From assembly GCA_024691065.1 (NCBI GenBank), contig JAILOA010000140.1, forward strand, positions 1-13,109: a stretch of 13,109 bases of DNA, read 5' to 3'. Source of the DNA: Lachnospiraceae bacterium. GTDB lineage: Bacteria; Bacillota; Clostridia; Lachnospirales; Lachnospiraceae. Below, piece after piece: positions 1 to 4,743 of this stretch. The notes beneath the pieces were generated by a model that made no database searches, was not told the DNA's origin, and worked only from the letters and a program-made list of their open reading frames with translations. Position 1 is the first letter of the stretch; every line of letters starts with the position of its first letter. Position numbers and translations under genes: made by a program.

Positions 1-128
1 AACACAATTATAAAATATAAACGAATAAAAATCAACAATCCGAAATAAAGAATAGTTATTAAGACAGAAAATGTATCGAGCACGACAAATAAACCAATCT
101 TACCATTAAACAAAATATGAACCGGCAT
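1..128 (-). CDS. Possible hydrophobic membrane protein, N-terminal part only (runs off the left edge)
   Basis: Reading the minus strand from the ATG at 126-128, 42 codons stay open to the window edge. The peptide begins MPVHILFNGKIGLFVVLD and continues as one long hydrophobic stretch rich in Leu, Ile, Phe and Val, as expected for a membrane segment. An open stretch of this length is modest evidence in AT-rich DNA. The nearest Shine-Dalgarno-like sequence (AAGGGG) is part of the right-hand stem of the hairpin at 141-172 and lies about 13 nt from the ATG, which is rather far. I do not recognise the family. It may be a real gene whose body lies to the left, or a chance frame in the downstream spacer of the BI-1 gene. 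Confidence 0.35.
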   Translation of the reverse strand, partial: MPVHILFNGKIGLFVVLDTFSVLITILYFGLLIFIRLYFIIV

Positions 129-140
129 AATAATAAATAA

Positions 141-172
141 ACCCCTTAAATAGATTTATCTACTTAAGGGGT
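141..172 (-). terminator. Rho-independent terminator after the BI-1 family gene
   Basis: Near-perfect hairpin: 14-bp arms ACCCCTTAAATAGA and TCTACTTAAGGGGT with one mismatch and a TTTA loop. On the minus strand it is followed by the T-rich run TTATTTATTATTA. It lies about 90 nt beyond the stop codon of the BI-1 gene, separated from it by a duplicated segment (171-275). The T-run is interrupted by A, so termination may be incomplete. Confidence 0.7.
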
Positions 173-275
173 CTGTTACCGAAACATTATTTCTATCTTC
201 TTCTACGACTACTGCTAAGTCTAAGACTACTGCTAAGTCGTCTGTTACCGAAACATTATTTCTATCTTCTTCTAC
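171..275 (-). repeat. 69-bp-period tandem duplication of the BI-1 gene 3' end
   Basis: Positions 171-206 and 240-275 are an identical 36-bp direct repeat, 69 bp apart. The right copy holds the last codons of the BI-1 gene (Gly/Arg-Arg-Arg-stop) plus 22 nt after the stop. The left copy repeats Arg-Arg-Arg-TAG in the same frame, 23 codons downstream. The 33 bp between the copies is itself two copies of a 15-bp word, GACTACTGCTAAGTC (207-221 and 225-239), separated by TAA. The block is therefore a nested duplication ending at the terminator hairpin. Confidence 0.9.
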
Positions 276-942
276 CTAATAATCTTAATATTCTAAGGAA
301 CAAATTCACTATATCCAAATAGATGTCAGCCGCACTCCAAATTGCATTATTCAATGTGTTTGGATATTGGTTGGATTTTGCCCAGTCATAAGCTATATAC
401 AAAGAAAATATACCTGCTACAAGGAAATCATAAATAGTTGTATTAAAAGGAGACACAAACATCATTACAATTCCTACAACCAATGTTGCCAACAATGCCA
501 CAAAAAGTGCACGTCCCATTCTTAAAAATATCTGAGGATATAACATAGACAGGCAAACCATAATTACAACTACGCATGCCGTTGTTCCTATTGCATTAAA
601 AACAATTGCAGGTGCATAAAACTTAACTATGATAGCAAGCATAAATCCCATCGGCACCGCTATAAGATTATATCCCAGAAAGCTTACTATCGGATTTGAA
701 GTGGATCTCAAAATAAATGTACCTGCCAGAGCGCTTATAAAATATGCAATTACTATTCCAATATATGCATTTTTATCGTGTATTCCCGGAAAATAAAAGC
801 ATGTAATTGCATTTATAATCAGTCCATATGCTGTGATTCCGCCGATTGTTAAATTGTACTGCCTTTCCGATACAAAAGGCACATCCTCTCCCACTTTAAA
901 CCTCGCTTCTTTATCTAATCCTAACAAATTATCCTTAGCCAT
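262..942 (-). CDS. Bax inhibitor-1 (BI-1)/YetJ-like integral membrane protein
   Basis: The 226-residue protein has six to seven hydrophobic segments after a short polar N-terminus (MAKDNLLGLDKEARF). This is the size and layout of the bacterial BI-1/YccA family, which forms pH-sensitive calcium-leak channels in the membrane. The C-terminal signature is clear: AYDW, then about 24 residues later SAADIYLDIVNLFLRILRLLG. Asp186 and Asp210 have the same 24-residue spacing as the paired aspartates of Bacillus subtilis YetJ (Asp171/Asp195), which form its pH sensor. The start is the ATG at 940-942, preceded by GGAGG with 7 nt spacing. An in-frame TTG at 963 lies upstream of this site and is unlikely to be used. 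It is probably a single-gene unit, with its own promoter (986-1014) and a hairpin terminator (141-172). The 3' end is oddly duplicated (171-275). The physiological ligand is not shown by the sequence. Confidence 0.9.
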   Translation of the reverse strand: MAKDNLLGLDKEARFKVGEDVPFVSERQYNLTIGGITAYGLIINAITCFYFPGIHDKNAYIGIVIAYFISALAGTFILRSTSNPIVSFLGYNLIAVPMGFMLAIIVKFYAPAIVFNAIGTTACVVVIMVCLSMLYPQIFLRMGRALFVALLATLVVGIVMMFVSPFNTTIYDFLVAGIFSLYIAYDWAKSNQYPNTLNNAIWSAADIYLDIVNLFLRILRLLGRRR

Positions 943-985
943 ATTAAAACCTCCATATAACAATTTACAATAAGTTTCTGCAGGT

Positions 986-1014
986 ATTATAAATCATTTT
1001 TTCTTATATGTAAA
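986..1014 (-). promoter_or_regulatory. Predicted sigma-A promoter of the BI-1 family gene
   Basis: On the minus strand, -35 TTTACA (1014-1009) and -10 TATAAT (991-986) are separated by exactly 17 bp. The predicted start is near 979, giving a leader of about 37 nt that contains the GGAGG ribosome binding site. No terminator-like hairpin was found between this promoter and the L,D-transpeptidase stop at 1083, so some readthrough from upstream is possible. Confidence 0.75.
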
Positions 1015-1082
1015 TATTTCCGGATTAATTTAAAAATCATTTAAATATCACAGATTACCTTCGCATAATTTATTTCATACCA

Positions 1083-2015
1083 TCATTTATCATGTATGCA
1101 TATCTTCATCTGAGGTGTTGCATGCCTCAGGATGAACTTCATTTCCTTCTTAGAGACTGCCACACAGCCCCATGTATAAGTATATTTTCCTTTGTAATAC
1201 CCTTTTCCGTAGCAATGCAGGAAAATAGCCGAGCCTTTCTTATAGACGCATTTAGTATTATATCCTATGTCCAAAGCATAAGTGTAACTTGGGTTATGCT
1301 CTATCAGATGCTCTCCGATTACATTTGGATATTTTCTTTTATCTACCATTGTGTTGTATGTTCCCTGCGAACCGGACCAATACAAATTCTTATTAAGCTT
1401 AACATAGTCAAAAGCGGTCCCCGGATCCTTCTTTATTCCAAATGCAAATGTAGGCGTGAAGTCCCCTGTAGGCGTTCTCATATCGCCCTCCCTCACCTTG
1501 TCGATTCCATTTAAACCGACAAGTGAAGGACAATTAAGTATTTCCACCCACTTGCCATCCTGCTTGTCATACATTACAAGCTGAGCCTTCGAGCTTTTTT
1601 TGTGCTTTACAAATATCAGCTGATTTACATTTTCATCGGTCAGATATTTATCAAGCCTCTTCTGCCATTTATTTTCAGCCTTCTTTGAATTTATATTTGT
1701 CTTTTGATTTTTAAATGTATTTTGATTAATACAGGCTTCCTTGGAAACCTCGGCAGCCAAAACAGTGCTGTTTCCGGTATTTATAGCTCTTTTAAATGTA
1801 CCCGCCGTCGAATATCCGGTACGGGCTATGGAACCCCCGTTTCCGACTTCGGTATTATACTTAGCCTGAACCATGTTACCCCCGCTCTCAACCGGAGTCA
1901 CGCAGGCCATCAAAACATTTATTATTAAAAATAAAGCGAGGCTTCTTATTATTAGTTTTGTCTTATTGTTCATTTTTTTCCTCTGATTATTTCCTTGTAA
2001 TTTTTTATTCAACAT
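1083..2015 (-). CDS. Exported L,D-transpeptidase (YkuD family)
   Basis: Predicted to cross-link or modify peptidoglycan outside the membrane. The C-terminal half (about residues 130-310) is a YkuD catalytic domain. It has EGDMRTPTGDF (the conserved G-x-x-R/K-T-P-x-G-x-F element), GSAIFLHC with His267, and TWGCVAVS with the catalytic Cys284. Residues 1-37 form a basic, then hydrophobic export signal ending LMAC, which fits a lipobox with Cys38 as the lipidated residue, though Met at -2 is not typical. Residues 40-130 are a polar, Ser/Asn/Lys-rich linker without a recognised domain. The ATG at 2015 has AAGGA 6 nt upstream. A second in-frame ATG at 1971-1973 also has an AGAGGA site and would give a more usual, shorter signal peptide, so the exact start is open. 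The family and export are clear; the substrate and lipidation are inferred. Confidence 0.92.
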   Translation of the reverse strand: MLNKKLQGNNQRKKMNNKTKLIIRSLALFLIINVLMACVTPVESGGNMVQAKYNTEVGNGGSIARTGYSTAGTFKRAINTGNSTVLAAEVSKEACINQNTFKNQKTNINSKKAENKWQKRLDKYLTDENVNQLIFVKHKKSSKAQLVMYDKQDGKWVEILNCPSLVGLNGIDKVREGDMRTPTGDFTPTFAFGIKKDPGTAFDYVKLNKNLYWSGSQGTYNTMVDKRKYPNVIGEHLIEHNPSYTYALDIGYNTKCVYKKGSAIFLHCYGKGYYKGKYTYTWGCVAVSKKEMKFILRHATPQMKICIHDK

Positions 2016-2123
2016 ATTAATTCCTTATTATTTCATCTTTTTTGATTTGCTTTTATTTAATATGTATTTATTTTCAAATCCGATTTGTTTTTTTACATAC
2101 CTATTTTTACATACTTAAAATTC

Positions 2124-2170
2124 GAGCGCTCATCCTGAATATCTTACATATCCAAAACATATGAGCGCTC
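2124..2170. promoter_or_regulatory. Paired GAGCGCTC palindromes: candidate operator, or MCP terminator stem
   Basis: GAGCGCTCAT (2124-2133) and ATGAGCGCTC (2161-2170) form a perfect 10-bp inverted repeat with a 27-nt loop. The 8-bp core GAGCGCTC is itself a palindrome, so there are also two identical self-complementary sites 39 bp apart. Their GC-rich core stands out in a very AT-rich spacer. Two readings are possible. They may be a protein-binding site pair, because the right-hand site overlaps the start point expected for a -10 TATAAT at 2178-2173. Or they may be a long-loop terminator for the chemoreceptor gene, since the minus strand continues GAATTTTAAG, though without a real T-run. Confidence 0.55.
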
Positions 2171-2172
2171 TT

Positions 2173-2201
2173 ATTATAACCTTATTTAATTCTAAAATCC
2201 A
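2173..2201 (-). promoter_or_regulatory. Tentative promoter of the L,D-transpeptidase gene
   Basis: A perfect -10 TATAAT (2178-2173, minus strand) is preceded at 17 bp by TGGATT (2201-2196), which matches the -35 consensus at only three of six positions. A start near 2166 would fall inside the right-hand GAGCGCTC palindrome and give a leader of about 150 nt. I found no better promoter between 2016 and 2250. The spacing and perfect -10 make it plausible; the weak -35 would suit a regulated promoter. Confidence 0.4.
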
Positions 2202-2253
2202 TACAAACCTTTATATTTCTTCTGTCCATAGTAATTATTCAGAATTCCGTCAT

Positions 2254-4260
2254 TTAAACTTTAAACTTCTCAATGGAATCATCAAGCTTCTTTGATAAGG
2301 TCTTTAGTTCCTTACCGGAGGCTGCTACATTTCGACCTTCGTTACTTACCTTTTCGGATATCTCAAGCATTTGTTCGCAATCAGCCAATACACTCTTGGT
2401 ATCTTCGTTCTGCTTATTACTGTTTTCAGCCATATTTGCAGCTACCTCTTCGATTCCTCCAAGTGCATTAACCACTCCACCGATAAGGTCCTTTATATCA
2501 AACATATTATTCTGAATCTGCAGGAAATTCCTGTTCGTACGAACCACAGCCTCATCTCCGTCGCCGATTTTATTCAAGCTGTCCTTCAAAGCCGAGGTTA
2601 CATTTTCCATCATAGTCTCAAGAGTCTTTGTTGTAGCAACGATGTTAACCGCAGATTCCGAAGTTTGATCCGCAAGGTTACGTATCTCATCGGCAACGAC
2701 TGCAAAGCCCTTACCGGCCTCGCCCGCTCTTGCTGCCTCGATAGAAGCATTTAGTGAAAGAAGGTTGGTCTGAGATGCTACGGAATTAATGATATCTACC
2801 ATTTCCTTGATACCCGAAAGACCATCCTTCATATCCTCAACGGCACTTGTCAGCCTGTCGGAAATTGACGAAATCTCCTTCATCGTATGCATCATATTTA
2901 TCATTTCTTCACGACCATTGTCGATTTCATCCATCATTTCGCCGATTCTGGTATCAACTTCTTCGGCAGATGTATTGGCATCCAAAATGTCCGAATTAAG
3001 CTTGTCCGCACTAAGTGCAAGCGAATTAATCGCAGTCGACATACTCTCCATAGTATCGCTAAGCTTGTGAACCGAATTGTTCTGGTTATCCGCAAGCTCC
3101 TCGAGACGATCCGCGGCCGCTTCATTTTTCTCGGCCTTATCATCAACCGCATTAACAGTAATACCGATGTCCTTTACTACATTTGTCAGCTCGTCGGCAA
3201 ATCCGTTTACCTTGTTTGAAATGATACCGAATTCATCATTGGTCGAAACACCTGTACGTTTGGTAAGGTCCATATCATGCATGCTGTCAATCATATTGGT
3301 AATCTTGCCGATAGGTTTAAGAATATTAAAAAGAATCAGATACAAAATGATACATATAAGTGCAGTACCAACCACCGAACACACCGTAATCATTATCAAA
3401 AGCGGGTTCGCCTGATTCCTGATATCTTTCCTGCTGACAACCGTTACCAACACAAAATTAGTATCGGTCACCTCAGAGACATACGAATAAAACTCTTTAT
3501 CTTTATTTATTTTCTCATATTTACCGGACTTTATACATTCGGCAACGTATTTACTCGTATTGTCTGTCAGTCCTTCAACATTCTTTCCGTTTTGTTTCTC
3601 ATTAACACTGTTTCCGAATACCATACCGGTCTCCCGGTCAACCGCATACACGTAGCCGGTATCGAAAAACTTCGCATTGATAAGGATTTTCTCAACTTCA
3701 TCAAGCATGACATCCGCACAAACCACACCGCGTATCTTATCATCCTTGCCTTTGACATTAGAAAATGCAGAGATAATGTATTCTTCGCTGTTGGCATCCA
3801 TATACATTTCCCCAAATTCAACCTCATCGGCTGTGAGTCCTTTTTTGTACCATGGGCGCTCCTTCATAACCCAATCAGGATCATCCGGTTGCCACATCTT
3901 ATCAATATACTTACCGCTCTCAAGCCCCGCATAAATACCTGCCGGAATCAAGTCGGGATAAGAATCCGCAATACTGAAAATGTAATCTTTGATATCGTCA
4001 TCTGTTTCGCACGATTTCTCAACGGAAGTCTTTACACTATCGATGATTCCTTTAATCCTGTCGATACTGGCCAGAATCTCATAACCTGTAGCTTCAGAAG
4101 TCTCTTTTATCTGCTCCTCAGCTAGATTCACCAATATTATTTCTGTTCTGTATGTAGTTAATGTAGTAATAAGTAAATTCATAAAAAGAACTACGAACAT
4201 TATTACCAAAATAATCTTTTTTCGTAGTCCAAATATCTTTTTTGATGAACCTTCTTCCAA
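2254..4260 (-). CDS. Methyl-accepting chemotaxis protein with dCache sensor domain
   Basis: This 668-residue transmembrane receptor would pass ligand binding outside the cell to CheA/CheW inside. In order: cytoplasmic tail, first membrane helix (about 14-36), extracellular dCache domain (about 37-285), second helix (about 287-312), HAMP linker (about 312-362), then a long methyl-accepting coiled coil. Its hairpin tip is the highly conserved EAARAGEAGKGFAVVADEIR (about 508-527). In the sensor, WVMKERPWY (130-138) is followed by Tyr153 and Asp155 and by Asp183, a spacing like that of amino-acid-binding dCache receptors. The start is TTG (4258-4260): a strong AAGGGGGAG site ends 5 nt upstream, and the first in-frame Met lies inside the first membrane helix. 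There is no C-terminal CheR-tethering pentapeptide (it ends EKFKV). No chemotaxis or flagellar gene is adjacent, so this is an orphan receptor gene. Confidence 0.95.
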   Translation of the reverse strand: MEEGSSKKIFGLRKKIILVIMFVVLFMNLLITTLTTYRTEIILVNLAEEQIKETSEATGYEILASIDRIKGIIDSVKTSVEKSCETDDDIKDYIFSIADSYPDLIPAGIYAGLESGKYIDKMWQPDDPDWVMKERPWYKKGLTADEVEFGEMYMDANSEEYIISAFSNVKGKDDKIRGVVCADVMLDEVEKILINAKFFDTGYVYAVDRETGMVFGNSVNEKQNGKNVEGLTDNTSKYVAECIKSGKYEKINKDKEFYSYVSEVTDTNFVLVTVVSRKDIRNQANPLLIMITVCSVVGTALICIILYLILFNILKPIGKITNMIDSMHDMDLTKRTGVSTNDEFGIISNKVNGFADELTNVVKDIGITVNAVDDKAEKNEAAADRLEELADNQNNSVHKLSDTMESMSTAINSLALSADKLNSDILDANTSAEEVDTRIGEMMDEIDNGREEMINMMHTMKEISSISDRLTSAVEDMKDGLSGIKEMVDIINSVASQTNLLSLNASIEAARAGEAGKGFAVVADEIRNLADQTSESAVNIVATTKTLETMMENVTSALKDSLNKIGDGDEAVVRTNRNFLQIQNNMFDIKDLIGGVVNALGGIEEVAANMAENSNKQNEDTKSVLADCEQMLEISEKVSNEGRNVAASGKELKTLSKKLDDSIEKFKV

Positions 4261-4296
4261 GTGAACTCCCCCTTAATGAAGCATATATATTCAATG

Positions 4297-4337
4297 AAAT
4301 GTAATTTACAACATAACTGTCCCGGAAAATTACATTT
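4297..4337. repeat. 11-bp perfect inverted repeat in the chemoreceptor leader
   Basis: AAATGTAATTT (4297-4307) and its exact complement AAATTACATTT (4327-4337) are separated by 19 nt, 37 bp upstream of the TTG start. The left arm also belongs to a smaller palindrome, TGTAATTTACA (4300-4310). In the RNA it could form an AU-rich hairpin before the ribosome binding site. In DNA the arm centres are 30 bp apart, close to three helical turns, which would suit a dimeric regulator. It matches no riboswitch I know. Confidence 0.6.
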
Positions 4338-4393
4338 ATAATCCCCTTTAACTTGCCTATTTATTACGTATTCCCACTTCAATCCCTTATTAA

Positions 4394-4422
4394 ATATTAT
4401 CAAATTTAGTCCTGTTTGTAAA
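4394..4422 (-). promoter_or_regulatory. Predicted promoter of the chemoreceptor gene
   Basis: On the minus strand, -35 TTTACA (4422-4417) and -10 TAATAT (4399-4394) are separated by 17 bp. The -35 box lies inside the leftmost copy of the 60-bp repeat array, and each copy carries the same TTTACA word, but only this copy has a suitable -10. The predicted start near 4387 gives a leader of about 126 nt. No sigma-28-type flagellar promoter (TAAA-N15-GCCGATAA) was found. Confidence 0.55.
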
Positions 4423-4596
4423 GAGTAGGTTTTTTTCGAATTAAGCTTTAAATAGCTTTTTTTAATTTTCTAGAGTTTGTAAAGAGTAGATTTTTTCGAA
4501 TTAAGCTTTAAATTGCTTTTTTTAATTTTCTAAAGTTTGTAAAGAGTAGGTTTTTTTCGAATTAAGCTTTAAATTGCTTTTTTTTAATTTTCTAAA
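4414..4596. repeat. Three tandem 60-62 bp repeats
   Basis: Three near-identical head-to-tail units begin at 4414, 4475 and 4535, with a 5-bp stub of a fourth at 4597. Each runs GTTTGTAAAGAGTAG, a T6-T7 run, CGAATTAAGCTTTAAAT, then GC, a T7-T8 run and AATTTTCTA. The units differ by a few substitutions and by T-run length; units 2 and 3 are the closest. Every unit contains the small palindromes TTCGAA, AAGCTT and TTTAAA and two T-tracts 26-27 bp apart. They are non-coding and too few and too closely spaced to be a CRISPR array. Confidence 0.92.
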
Positions 4597-4641
4597 GTTT
4601 GCTGCAGATATATATGTCTATCCTGCCAATTTCCCTTAACA

Positions 4642-4676
4642 CAAAACCCCGGCCACATTACGTGTCCGGGGTTTTG
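4642..4676 (-). terminator. Rho-independent terminator of the secreted beta-helix gene
   Basis: An 11-bp perfect GC-rich stem (CAAAACCCCGG and CCGGGGTTTTG), plus a CAC/GTG extension after one mismatch, closes a short loop. On the minus strand the stem runs into TTTTGTGTT. It is 68 bp after the TAA of the secreted protein gene. The A-run on the other side would let it work on the plus strand too. Confidence 0.88.
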
Positions 4677-4743
4677 CTACATGAAAGGGTGTGCAAATAT
4701 TTTATCTATGAATTTTTTATTATCTGATAATCATTGCTCTATC

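Larger units (their letters stand above)
4261..4743. other. Gene-free spacer between the secreted beta-helix gene and the chemoreceptor gene
   Basis: This 483-bp spacer holds no credible gene. From right to left it contains the terminator of the secreted protein gene (4642-4676), three long tandem repeats (4414-4596), a predicted promoter (4394-4422), an inverted repeat in the predicted leader (4297-4337), and the Shine-Dalgarno sequence of the chemoreceptor gene (4266-4274). A short frame over 4203-4403 overlaps the chemoreceptor start and looks like chance. Confidence 0.8.

Noticed and set aside
943..963. Upstream TTG start for the BI-1 family gene
   Set aside because: The GGAGG site lies between the TTG and the downstream ATG with ideal spacing for the ATG, so the extra seven codons would contain the ribosome binding site.
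1015..1082. Terminator between the L,D-transpeptidase and BI-1 genes
   Set aside because: Only a weak all-AT pairing (ATTTAAA/TTTAAAT) is present, with no GC-rich stem or T-run.
1092..1514. Plus-strand frame opposite the L,D-transpeptidase gene
   Set aside because: It is antisense to the conserved catalytic domain, has no recognisable domain, and its upstream sequence has no convincing ribosome binding site.
3277..4125. Long plus-strand open frame (282 codons) opposite the chemoreceptor gene
   Set aside because: It lies wholly antisense to a well-supported gene, gives a His/Ile/Asn-rich protein with no recognisable domain, and lacks a good ribosome binding site. It is best explained by the codon use of the real gene.
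4203..4403. Small gene (66 codons) overlapping the start of the chemoreceptor gene
   Set aside because: It overlaps the predicted promoter, leader and the first codons of a well-supported gene in another frame, and the peptide resembles no known family.
4414..4596. CRISPR array
   Set aside because: The 60-62 bp units are directly contiguous with no unique spacers and no cas gene is present.
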